Under the pieces are notes generated by a model that ran no database searches, was not told where the DNA came from, and was given only the letters and a program-made list of their open reading frames with translations. A DNA stretch of 64,000 nt, from the NCBI GenBank assembly GCA_004009845.1, contig RMBW01000067.1, forward strand, positions 1 to 64,000, read 5' to 3'. Below, one piece after another: positions 30,320 through 41,740 of this stretch. Each line of letters begins with the position of its first letter. The stretch's first letter is position 1. This DNA is from Davidsoniella eucalypti (lineage: Eukaryota > Ascomycota > Sordariomycetes > Microascales > Ceratocystidaceae). Made by a program: the position numbers and the translations under genes.

Positions 30320-33300
30320 TCACGAAGCTTCATTAGATGCTTCTTCCTGAGGCTGTGACTCTGCCTTCTCTACTTCGACTGGTCTCTCTTCGCTGCTTTT
30401 AACATCCAGGTCTAGATCGGCTTGTAGCTCTGGCAAGAACCGGCTAATACGTTTCCATGTCTCATCCCACAGCTTTGACTTGGTCTGGTCTTTGGATGGC
30501 GGTACTAGATAGTCGATACTTGACATGAATAGGATGACGTTCTTGAGGTTCTCGCGGATGGCCTCCTCCTATATTGTTTGCGTTAGTATATATATGTCAT
30601 ATAGTAGATATCTGAAGCCTTGAGAGATCGACTTACCAAAGTATCACCTTGGCCGCTGTTCATGAGGCGGTCCATGATCTCTATTATCTTGATCCAGAGA
30701 TCGTACATGCCATCCCACGAAGACAGAATCACAAGATACTGCAAGAAGACCTTGCACAACAAAGACGCCGTCTGAACACGCATCTCACTCATGCCCTCAC
30801 GATCAGAGGAAAAGACTTCTGGCTTCAACAACCGATGGATGAGAGGGAACAAAACCTCACTAAAGATGGCAGTCCATTCTTTGTGGTTCGCATCCGTCAA
30901 GTCTGGCGATAGAAGTGTTCGTTGCAAAGAAGTGAACGCCGCTTGACGAACCTCTCTGCACGGGTTGGTACATTGAGTAGTCAAGGACTGGAAGACAGGT
31001 AGCCAATAGGCAGACCAAGCTAGGGCCATTGTTAGTATTTGAAATACAAAAAGTGACGAGTAACTTAAGGAGATGAGGTTGCTTACCTTCGCTACTTTCT
31101 AGGTGGGACTGCTTCATGAGATGGGGAATACGGCTAGTCATATTGTAGATGACAGTAATGGCGCGCATTGCCCGAGACACAGTCTCATCTGTAGAGGTAG
31201 AGGGACGAGACAGGCGGTCTTTCCGAACCCTTGGGTCTTGCTTGAGCGAGTTAGGTAGGCGGGGGATAGAGGCAAAATCGTTCAGGAGAACAATAGCAGC
31301 TTCGTAATTGTCAGAGATGATAGAAGGCGGGTTTCCACTTGTTCCGGCTTCGAGAATCTCAAAAACGGTGGACGATGATTCGGTCTGGCCTGCAAGCAGG
31401 CGCAGGATAGCCCAGAAATCTGGAGATGTCATGATTTCGCTGCGTAGTGGGCTAGGTTCTTGTATGCAGATCTTGAGGCCCTTCAGTAGGAGACCCGCCG
31501 ATTTTGCGAGGATGTCTTTAGGGAAGTTTGAGATGGTGTGTAGAAGAACAGGCACATTGACGAAGCCATGTTGCTAGAGATTAATCATGTTAGCAAATAA
31601 AAGAGTGATTCCGCTTGTCTGAGAGGGTACATACGTAAGAAACCTGGAGAATCTGGAATAGATACAGCACACAGCGTGAAACTGTCATGTGATGGTTACT
31701 AGACGCATTTCTCAAGATATTGAAAACCTCATCACACACAGAACGACCAAAAGTCTGAACGGTCTCGTCATTTTTCAATGCCAAGACTGTGCAGAACTCT
31801 AGAATATAAGCAATTGACGGGTTATACTGAGGACCGCTGCTAGCTTTGGGAAGCGGAGATGCTGGTATCTGGGACGGATCTGTCTTGACGGTAATGACCA
31901 CAGGGCTATCCTCCGGAAGATACTGCAGCAGGGATTCGACGATCTTGGTTAATGCCTTGTTATCAAGGAGTCTAGCGATTTTGTTAGTACTGGTGGATTG
32001 CATACGTAGCGTAGATACGTGTGTTATTACCGAATGTTGCCGAAGATTCCTTGCATGTGGCATTGATTCACACAATCAACAGTGCAGAGAGCGCTCTCAA
32101 GCTCTTCGTCTGATGGCTCTGGTGGGTCATCGGCAGCATAACTAGAAATGTAAGAAGTAAAGGCAGAGAAGAATCCGCTTTCGACATTCTTAGGTGCGCG
32201 ATCAATGACCTGTGAGTGTGTTTGAAGGGGAATAGAAGGGAGATCTAGACTCTTAAGATCATCTAGAGAAGAGAGTGAAGGGATGAGAGAATTCGTGAAA
32301 AGGTTGAGCCATATTTGAGAAACCTAGAAAGGAGATCAGTAAACTATAACACAGACCACGCCATTGACAGTCATGACTTACATGGTTCCAGCCTTGATCT
32401 ATCAGGTGCTCGTGGCCCTTGAGGACACGGAACAAGACAAGAGTAGCAAGCTGTGCTCTGAAGTCTCTGCCTAGCTTAACAGCCAACTCGCTGACCATTA
32501 CGCTATTATCGCCGGCTTGGACCTCGGTGTTGAGAGAGGTATTGTACGGCAGTCGATCAGCAAGGGTAGACATCTGAGAAAGACAATATACTATGTGGTC
32601 CAGCGCCTCTATAACCTTGTGCTTGGCCGCAATGCGAGCACATTCATGGAAGCCCGTTACAACACGTGCGAACACGGCATCGTCGGTTGCTGACATGAAT
32701 ACATAAGCCAGAGTTGACACAATAGGGCGCCAAGTAGTGGCGAATATCTCAGCGTCATAGATGTTAGTATCACATGCAATGACATCTTTCTCATTGCTAA
32801 CTTTGGCCAGAAGCTCTCTCCATGCAAAATCAAACGCATGCTGATTGTCATGCTCATCGGGGAGAATGATCTCATTTGACCGAATCGAGTCAAATATACC
32901 CTGAAGGAACTCGGGAGAGAAGTTCTGGCCGTCGTTCTGGCCACGCAAGTTGCGAGCAAAGTCCTCATAGGTCATGCGCTTCTGTTTCTTGAGATTGGGG
33001 TTGTGCTGGTCAGTGTTCAAGATGATGACAGCGTATGTAAGAATAAAAACACCATCCTTGTGGCTGATATCTGCGTCGGTATAGGACTCGAAGTATTTCT
33101 CAGAGAACAAGCTGACAATACGCTCGATGAGAGGAGCTTCTCCGGGAAGACGGAAAGTTTCTAGCATGAGACGAAGAGCTTCATCAAGGGTTTTACCAGA
33201 GAAATCAAATGCGTTAAGGAAAGCGTCAAGGATATTCTCGTTGCCACGCTTGGAGATGAAATCACCAAGCATAGTCTTGTTGATTCTCGTCGTGCTCTGT

Positions 33301-35433
33301 AGGAAACTGGCGACAGCTACGGGGTCAGAAACACTCTTAATGATACCTTGTGCTTCAAGGTATGCCAGGCCGGCCTTTGGTTTTTCGTTGAACAAAGCAG
33401 CACCTTTCATGATAAACTGCTTTCTCTGGCGCTGAGCCTTGAGAGACTCAGGATCAGGCAGGCCAGCAGTGCTGCCTTCAACATCAAGCCTCTCGGCAAG
33501 GAATTGCACAAAGCGTAGTAGTGCATCAAGACACAAAGGCGGCACACTTGTCGTGCTCCAGTCGGCAGAGTCGGGCAAGGCATTGCGTGAGAGAAGACCA
33601 ACTAAATCTTCACAGAGGTCAGCCCGGTTCTCATCGCAGTCATAGTTGACGAACAGCTCAACCATGAACGTAGGCATACGTGATAAAACACCAATACATT
33701 CAACCATGGCCTGCTTTGCGTCTGGCTTGTGACCTCCGACTTCCAATGAGATCTTGGGACGCTCTTTGCCAGAGGCAGGAGTTGACCGCCCACTAGTATT
33801 TTGAGCAGGGGCAGGTGCTGGCTTGACTCGTTTAAGCGTCTTGGGTATTCCGTCGTACAAAGACTGATCGATACGATGCTCCCTTGGAACGTCCACAGAT
33901 GGGAACAAGCTAGTTATCAGATATGACAAGAAGAACTCCTGCTGAAGTTTCAGGATATCGCGGCATGTTTCCAAAAGGGTACCAGCAACTGCGAGTGATT
34001 CCTGTAGAAGATCCAGGTTCTCTGAACGCACAAGCTGGAACAGGTGACAGCAAAGTCTATCGCTTACAATGCTGACTAGAGCAGGATGCCGAGCAAGTGA
34101 TGATCCAGCAACCTCGAGGGCGACGTGGATGATTCGCAAGGCCATTATTCTCATAGTTGTGGTATACTGCAGATCATTGGGGTCTAAGAAGCTAACAAGG
34201 ACTCGCAAGAGCTCCTTGACAGAAGCCAATGAGTATGGTCGCAAATCCAGTGATTCGGTATCAAACCCATCAACACTGTTATCCCCATTGTGATCCGTGG
34301 CTTCCTGCCCCTCATCAGCGTTTTCTGCGTCAGGTGTAGCATCTTCAAGCAAAGGCTTCTTCTCAGTCTCAATATCAGCTTCGTTCTTAGTCTCGCTAGT
34401 TTCTAGCTTTTCAGCAACTTTGTCTTGATATTGTTCGCCATCTTCTGGTGATGGTGGTTTCATGAGAGTTGCTGTGAGATTAGGGTGGTCGTCGAGCGAC
34501 AGTGACCGTAAGCGGGACTCAGTCTCCAGAGACTTGAGGTCCTGAAAGATGATTTGGCACATGCGAATGAGTGTTGCCTCGGCGGTTTGACGCAGCACGG
34601 CTGAAAATCTAGGCGACGAGCAGATAGCAAGGCCGCGCTCCATCATTTTACAGACACTCTCGTCGCTTAAGATGTGGCCGCCTGGTCCAGACATCATATC
34701 TTCCATGAGGTTGAGAATCATAAGAAGAACAACCTCCATTTGACCAGAATCACTGAACTGACAATGTGTGAGGGCCGATGAGAGAGACTGCATCGCAAGA
34801 GGAAATCTAGGCGATGACGTCCCAATGAAGCCATAGGCGAGGAACTTTCGAAGAGCACCCAGAGCTAGGATTGTGATAGGAGCCGCGGTGCCCTTTGTCT
34901 GGACTATTTGTAGAAAGGGCTGGAGGAGAGAGAGCGCATCGAAAGTATATATATCTTCATGTGAATAAGCGAATTGTTAGCACGAAGCAAGTCAAGATTG
35001 GCACTACTACAGTGCAGCAAGATTCGATAGGTGGCTCACCCTTAATGCCGGAAAGCTCATGTCGAAGTCTACCAAAGCTTGACATGAGTGGATGGTCCTG
35101 GGTTGAGTTGGAGTTTGTTGCGCGCAATCCCCATCGGTTGCCTACCGCGCCATCTCCATCGTCATCTGGAGAAAACGCAGCGCCACGGAGACTTGGCGGG
35201 ACAAGCTGGACAGGATTGGGGCTTCCACCCAGTATGGCCGAGACGGAGGAGTTGGGCAGAGGGGCGCGTTTGCGAATCTCAGAAGTAATCGAGATGCACT
35301 CCGAGATCACCAGCGAGACGGGATCAACGGCAACCGAGACGGGCCGACTGCGATACTGCATGCGCAGAGGATATTGGATGGCGTTATCGAGGCGCAACTC
35401 TTCGTGCGATGGATTGCGAGTCTGGACGCTCAT
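30320..35433 (-). CDS. GEA1: Large ARF guanine-nucleotide exchange factor (GEA/GBF1 family)
   Basis: Seven exons (35433-35040, 34954-32382, 32323-32031, 31971-31635, 31573-31087, 31019-30637, 30568-30320) give about 1,571 aa. The Sec7 domain lies near residues 640-830, with the catalytic glutamate finger in FRLPGEAPLIERI (about residue 735) and LTYAVIILNTDQHNPN. Upstream are DCB/HUS-like helical regions, downstream HDS-like regions. The family activates ARF at the cis-Golgi for COPI coat assembly and is the brefeldin A target in fungi. The start at 35433 is the first ATG of the open frame; a later one at the MQYRSRPVSV block (about 20 codons in) is also possible. The ends ENLKNVILFMSS and LVPP match the family C-terminus. 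Confidence 0.95.
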
Positions 35434-36220
35434 TTTGGGCAGACAATGCCTCGAGGCAGTTCGCAAATTGTGGTGTTCCTTGTCAGTTTCTGTGCGATCA
35501 GAGATACTTGTTAGCAAAAGCTATCGGAAGCAATACAGGCAGTAAAAGAAGCGAGCGGGCGGTCTTCAAAACTCAAATGCATCAAATGCTTCGCTTGACG
35601 ATCGTCGTGTCCGATTATGAGCAGCGGTCTTGTCGTACTGCAGGGCCAGACAACCTTGCGGGCAGATATTTTGGTATCGATTGAAGAGCAAATTAGCTTA
35701 CCTCAGTACTGTGCAGTTCGATGAGTCAAATGATAAATTAAAGGCATGTATGTGTGTATTAGTACTCCTGAGATATAGCTGGAACTCGTTCTCAAGGCTA
35801 GCTAGTTTTCAATTCAAGGCTACACTAGATACAATAGTTGTAGTAACATTAGTTGTATAGATGAGTTCTTTTCTAGTATGGTATGCCTTACATATGGCCA
35901 CTGTGTTTTCGATGGACTAACCCTAGTCACTATACCCTGTTTTTCCCTTGGCTCTCAAACTCTATATCGCTAATTTCTCGTCTACATACTGATGTCATGA
36001 ATTAATTCCTTGTTTTGTGATGCACTGTGATTGCATATCTGTGGAGACAGTTGTATGAAAGTGTTTCTTACAAAAAAAAATCATCTATAAATACTAACAT
36101 ACAGTGGGATATGCATGCATTTGATTCTATCATACATTGCAATTGATTCATAACCCGGAATTCCAACAAAACAAAACAACTATGGCGACATAGTACCTAT
36201 CGCAACAAGTGGATGGCTCC
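35434..36220. other. Intergenic gap between GEA and the mannosyltransferase gene
   Basis: This 787-bp stretch becomes AT-rich to the right and has an A9 run near 36071. Short frames here look like nothing known. It holds the GEA promoter and the 3' end of the next gene. Confidence 0.6.
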
Positions 36221-37759
36221 TTAAACTGCAGCCACAGCTTCTTTATCTTGTTTAGCCAGGTTCTGCATGTCGGACTTGTCCTTCTCCCACTGACTGTTGG
36301 GGTCGCCGTAGTCCTCCTTGAGCTTCTCAGCCTTCTTGACCTTCTCTTGCTCTTCCTTCTCACGGGCTTGACGCTCACGTTCCATTTCTTCCATATGACG
36401 GATATCGTCAACACTAGGCTCGTATAAATGCCACACAGTGTAGTGGGGTAGGCCAACGACGGAAAAGTCCATGCGACGAGCCATCTATAGGTGTAAATGT
36501 CAGTCATTTGTATATGTAGACGTATAGGATTGTTCATAATTACCTTGCCGAAGCCTTCAGTCTCTGCGTGCTTTTCGAAGCTGAAAGCGGGGAAGTGTAC
36601 ACCGGAGCGGAAAACGCGAGCCTTTGCCAAGATACTCACACCACCAACACCGTCGATTTCCATTTCCATGTCCGGGTCGCCATAGGGATCACGGAGGTAG
36701 GCCAGATGAGGTCTCCAGGTTGCATACTCAGCATAACCTTCGACAATCACGGCATCTTCATCGAGAGTATCAGCCAGGGCAAGGGCCGTTTCGGATTCTT
36801 GCCAGGAGTTCAGATCGTAAGGCTGTTCACCGCCAAGCCAGTCGGGAAGAGGGCGCCAGACATCTATAAAATGTTAGGGGGGGGGGAAAAATCAATTTTG
36901 GTAAATCGCGACAACTTACTAGGAACAATGACATCTTTGTTGTGACGCATCAGATCTTCCAGGATGGTGAAGGGAGCGGTCTCAACATCGACATCTCTCC
37001 AGTAAACCCATGAATGGTAGGGACGTAGTGTGGCACTGAGAAGCCAGTTGCGAGCCTGCGCCATGAGCTTGCGACGACTAGCCTGAGCAGCAAAACCGTG
37101 ACGGGATTCGACATCCTGGTTTACCTTTTGGCCAAAGTCCTTCTCAATGATTGAAATTTCGCCGTAGTGCATGAACTCGTTTTCATCAGATTGGATTTCT
37201 TCCAGGCTGTTAACAAGAACATTGAGGGTGTTATCCTTCGAATCTGAAACTAGGAAAGCCAGATCGATCAAGTGGTGCGGGTAGGTAAAGTTGCGCAAGT
37301 GGGCGAAGAACATGCCAAGATGAGCTTCGGCATCACGCAGAGGCACACAAAGCAGAATTCTCTCTTCACGCTCCCATCCACGAGCAGTACCCATGGTAGC
37401 AGTCAAGTCATAATATTTGATGCTGTCTACTTGAAGGCTGTTGCTAGCTGATAGGAGGCCCAGGGTCAAGACAGCAGGTCCGGAGTTAGGCCATATATAG
37501 TAGGCAAAGGCGAATATAACAACAACACTCACGACAATGCGTAGAATGGTGCTTCTTCGTCGACGGGAAGCGGGAGTCGATGAGCGAGGCTGGTAACTAA
37601 CAGCACAATGCTTGTTAGTTGTCGAGTTCAACCTTAAGAAGAGCATGTAAGGGCTTAGCGAGGATAAGGATATTGTAATTACCGGTGAGGGGAGATATCA
37701 AAAGTGTTATCACGGGGATAACCATTGGCGAAACCGCCACTATGATGCCGGGGCATCAT
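36221..37759 (-). CDS. ANP1: Golgi alpha-mannosyltransferase, ANP1/VAN1/MNN9 family (ANP1-like)
   Basis: Four exons (37759-37683, 37596-36920, 36863-36544, 36484-36221) give 445 aa. A basic N-terminus precedes one membrane anchor (ILRIVVSVVVIFAFAYYI, residues about 38-56), making a type II Golgi protein. The GT62 catalytic part has YYDLTATMGT, LLCVPLRDAE, LIDLAFLVSD and the metal-binding RDVDVE (about residue 229). VGGVSILAKA, FSFEKHAETEGFGK and YTVWHLYEPS resemble Anp1 more than Mnn9. These enzymes build the alpha-1,6 mannan backbone of N-glycans in M-Pol complexes. The Lys/Glu-rich tail is charged. The paralog assignment is from memory of the families. Confidence 0.86.
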
Positions 37760-39574
37760 CTTGCCGCAATTGTATTTGCTTTTCTCGGCAAAGTATAGGT
37801 CGCAAAGGTGGTAACGGGATGTCAGAAACGATATTGTTGTAAGACCTCTACAGTCGAGCTAGGAGAAGCAGACGGCAAATAAAGTCTAGCTAACCGGCCA
37901 CTAATGCGAAACAATTGGAAGCAAGAAACGAGAGAAGAGGGAAAAAAGGTGTAATAATCAATCAAAGGAAGAGAAACAGAGTAAAAGAGGGATATAGGCC
38001 AAAGCCAGAAAGGTAAAAAAAGACTTGCGCCAGGTTTTGAATTGCAAATTGATGCGAGCATTAAGCTTGCTTCCAGACACGATGCCAAAAAGAAAGAACA
38101 CCCCCTACTTGGTACCCACTAAACAGGGTAAAATAGCCTGTACTGTCTACACGTGAATGGTCAGGTGACGCGTTCGATGCATAAAATACTAGACAAACGA
38201 AGTGAGCCCCTAATCCCTGCACACATGATAGATACGATCATCAACTTTGCAGTCCTTAATTTAGTTGTAGACAAGAGAGTGGTTTGTTTGGCCCAAAAAA
38301 GTTTATATATTGATTCATGTCATTAAATTTTTCATTACTACGTTTCAATACGGTGTCAAGTCTAAGATATTCTATATGACATTAGTTAGCCAGCGAGTTC
38401 GATAGCATGTTGAGGTCAATCTTGAGTATATGTTTGCAATCAGAGTAGCGTTTTACTCAATCAACCGAACCGTCCCCAAACTTCCTGGCCTCAAAACGAG
38501 ACGAGAAAGGCCGGGGCACTGGAGCCGAATTAAAGATCCCGCGTGAACGGGTTCAAACTCCACGACCTGTCCTCGCTGCAACAAGGCAGCTAGGGTCTGG
38601 GAGGACCGCATGGTTAAGTTGAAATTCGTTGAATGGATAAACTAGTATTCATCATGTGCAAAGAGGATAGGGGGGCTTGATATGTAGGTTAACTTACAGT
38701 ATGGGTTTTAGCTGTATAGCTAGATGTCTGAGTTTTTCATATCACGAATTTTTTTCTAAGTCTGAATCCATTGTTAGCAATAGATCACCCATGATTAAAT
38801 GTGAAATGAGTTCAATAAGGAGGTAATTCAGATATTTTGGTATGGTATAAAGTCTCTTCATCCTGTTTCAGAAGCAGAACTGAATTGATATCATCATAAA
38901 AATGGGCAGAAAATATGAGTTGGAGGTGGCCTTACCAAGTAACAAGCACAGTCGCCAATAGACGGCTCACCAGAATATAAAACCTATAGGCTACTAAACC
39001 TGAATGTTAGCATGATGTCGCCCACAAATGTTGTTTCTTAAGAAATAAGTATGTTGTTGGAAAAAATCAGATGGTAGTGCATGTTGTTTTATATGTTCAG
39101 GTAATCACAAAAACAAAGTGGTATGTTTTGCATCATAAAATCCGTGAAGAGGAAGAGAAGAAGGGTAGACAAACCTGGCGAGCTAAGCTGAGCTCTATAT
39201 AGTTAGTAAACTACATGATTCATAGAGAAAGCGTTCCTGTCAAGCAATTGTCAACAAGAATGTTTATTTTCTAGAATGAAAAGAAAGAAAATTTTGAAAG
39301 CATCCAGCTGCTCTTTTGTAGATTTTCAGATGTGGAGCATTCGTGTGATGAAAAGTGGGATAGCCAGTATTGCATAAACGGGTGTTTCTAGCTGTTTTGA
39401 TGAATATTGGCCCCACATCATATCCGGATATAAGCATCGTGCAACAATCAGTTTCTTACCGCATTTGAATGAATAGTTCAACAACGGTACATATAATGAT
39501 ATAGGTGATAGTAGAGATTTGTTAAACTATATTCTTCGCATAATATCTCCATCGACACCATATCAGATTTCGTC
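37760..39574. other. Gene-free interval between ANP1-like and MTR3 genes
   Basis: The interval is 1.8 kb and mostly AT-rich, with a GC-richer patch at 38480-38620. I found no frame with recognisable content. A B-box-like GGGTTCAAACTCC at 38549-38561 has no fitting tRNA around it. Confidence 0.55.
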
Positions 39575-40498
39575 ATGTCAGATAGAAGACGCATCAATGG
39601 CCCTGCGGCTGCAACCAATCCGCCTGTTTATTATCCGAGTAAGAGTGAAAAGTTTTCACGAACTCGTGCAGACAACTCCATTCGCGCTTCATGTGAGTTT
39701 TGGCGTATCTTATATCACATTGGACTCAAGTTGACTTTTCCATACGTAGTTCTTAAGACGGGTGTAACCCCTACGGCATCAGGCTCAGCATATCTAGAAG
39801 TCGAGAAGCCACAATCTCCCTCACGTACTGGCAACAGCAATGGCATGAAGCTCACATGTACTGTCCATGGACCTCGTGCACTTCCTCGCTCGGCGCCATT
39901 CTCGCCTCATCTTGTTCTCTCTACACATGTCAAATACGCGCCATTTGCTACCCGGCAAAGACGTGGGTATCTACGAGACACCAGCGAGAGAGATCTAAGT
40001 GTCCATCTCGAGACGGCTCTGCGTGGTTCCATAATTGCGGATAGATGGCCTAAGAGTGGTGTGGAGATCATCGTCACCATCATCGAAGGCGATGAGCTGC
40101 GAGATAGTGCCGAGGGTCTCGACAATAGTGAATGGGATATGATGAATATCCTAGCCGGCTGTATCACAGTTGCATCAGTTGCCATAGCTGATGCTGGTAT
40201 TGATACCGTCGATACTGTCAGCGGAGGTGTTGCGGCTCTTGTCCCCAGTAGTGGCTCAGAGGAACTATCCATTGTGCTTGACCCTGTCTCAACAGAGCAT
40301 GCGCAAATTCTAGCTATGTGCTGTGTAGCTTATATGCCCGCCAGAGATGAAATTACAAACATATGGGTCAAGGGCCAGCTTCCTTCCAGCGACTCGACAG
40401 CTCATCTACGCTTGATATCACGGGCGGTACAAGCAGCTACGGGTGCCCGAAAGATAATCTCCAGTAGTCTTGTTGAGGCGGTCAATGTAAACTTTTAG
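39575..40498 (+). CDS. MTR3: Exosome core subunit Mtr3 (RNase PH fold)
   Basis: Family blocks are MSDRRRINGP, LKTGVTPTASGSAYLEVE, KLTCTVHGPRALPRSAPFSP, KYAPFATRQRRGYLRDTSERDL and DRWPKSGVEIIVTIIEGD. The frame 39575-40498 is open throughout, but 39693-39749 is best read as a 57-nt intron (donor GTGAGT, acceptor ACGTAG) with no stop in frame. Removing it joins NSIRAS directly to FLKTG and gives 288 aa. Mtr3 is a catalytically inactive ring subunit of the nuclear and cytoplasmic exosome. The 3' end is uncertain: a phase-compatible intron 40487-40623 would replace the last three residues by 18 others ending at 40680. Confidence 0.9.
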   Translation: MSDRRRINGPAAATNPPVYYPSKSEKFSRTRADNSIRASCEFWRILYHIGLKLTFPYVVLKTGVTPTASGSAYLEVEKPQSPSRTGNSNGMKLTCTVHGPRALPRSAPFSPHLVLSTHVKYAPFATRQRRGYLRDTSERDLSVHLETALRGSIIADRWPKSGVEIIVTIIEGDELRDSAEGLDNSEWDMMNILAGCITVASVAIADAGIDTVDTVSGGVAALVPSSGSEELSIVLDPVSTEHAQILAMCCVAYMPARDEITNIWVKGQLPSSDSTAHLRLISRAVQAATGARKIISSSLVEAVNVNF

Positions 40499-41740
40499 TT
40501 ATATCCTCTAGTTGTACTTGAGCATTTTGTTTGTTCTTTATAGCGTCAAAATTATAGTCTTTCTTCTCTCCTAGTTTTCTTTCGCTCCTGGGAATTATGC
40601 ATAATAACTCCACTTTGCTACAGGACGGCAAAGAAGAGCTGGAGTTGCGATATTACGCAGTGGCCTTCATGTATCGGTGAGTGTAAATAAGTGATGAGAA
40701 ATTGAGTGACACTGATTGATTCAGTAATATCTGTATGTGGCATATACTAGGGTTAAGCAGCGGTACTATCAAGGGTTAGTGGTAAAATGCTGGGTCAAAG
40801 AAGCATGGGGTTTGTTTCTCAGTGAAAAACTCTGGAACACTATGCATGCTTCAATTACGATCAGCTGCGAATTGAGTCGTTGCTTCTGGACGCAACTGTA
40901 AAAGTAGAGGTTGTTGTGGTTGTTATTTATGATGATATGTAGGTTGCATGAAGGAACGGTTGGTTTGTAGTGCGTGCCACATAATCCAGCGGTAGTAATG
41001 GCATTAGCCAAGGTATCAATGCGCTAATCCAGCCGATAACCACAGCCGTAACTACATGTGTGTACAGATGTACAGAGCACAGCTACAGACAAGGAAAACA
41101 AAGAATCCCTGCCGCTAGGAATTAGGTGCTACTTTGACTCTGTTGACTCTGTTTTGTCGTAAAGTTGCATGCGAGCTGTCGGATCAGCTTCAACCCCGAC
41201 CTCACTATAAATCACTACCTAAATCACTATTTCTTCCAGGGCATCATCCTCGCCACCATTCTTTGTCTATCGCCTTATTCTCACCTCCTCGCCAATCTGT
41301 AATCCGAGCTAAGCTCTGAAAACAAGCCCACCTGGAGCCTACTATAATTTATCCGTTCATCCTGGCATTTTTGGCCACCCAACCTGTTTCTTTAACTGTC
41401 TGGCTATTAGCGGCTTCCAGCATATTTCCAGCATATTGGCCGACCTTATGATATTCCCATACTAAACGCTGAAGCTTGATTGCTTTCTTCATTTCGCTCG
41501 CGATCGACCTTGCAATAGATTGGCGCGCCGGGCAATTTGCCGAGTTTACTATGTATGTACATACACACATATGATATATATAGTCCCTGGTATACTGGCT
41601 GTCAACCAACGTCAGCCCAAAACCGAACCTGAATTCACAATCAAAGCCAAAGCTTGAATCTATACCTACGCGCACACTTCTCCCGTCTTCTGTAAACCAC
41701 GCTCTGCTGCTCTGCGGATTGGGCTTGCACAACTCAGCCA
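40499..41740. other. Interval between MTR3 and the RING membrane protein gene
   Basis: 1.2 kb holding the possible alternative last exon of MTR3 (40624-40680) and the promoter of the next gene. No other coding content is supported. Confidence 0.55.

Noticed and set aside
38541..38570. B-box-like GGGTTCAAACTCC suggesting a tRNA gene
   Set aside because: The T-stem would have two mismatches and a wobble, and no acceptor stem or A box fits around it on either strand.
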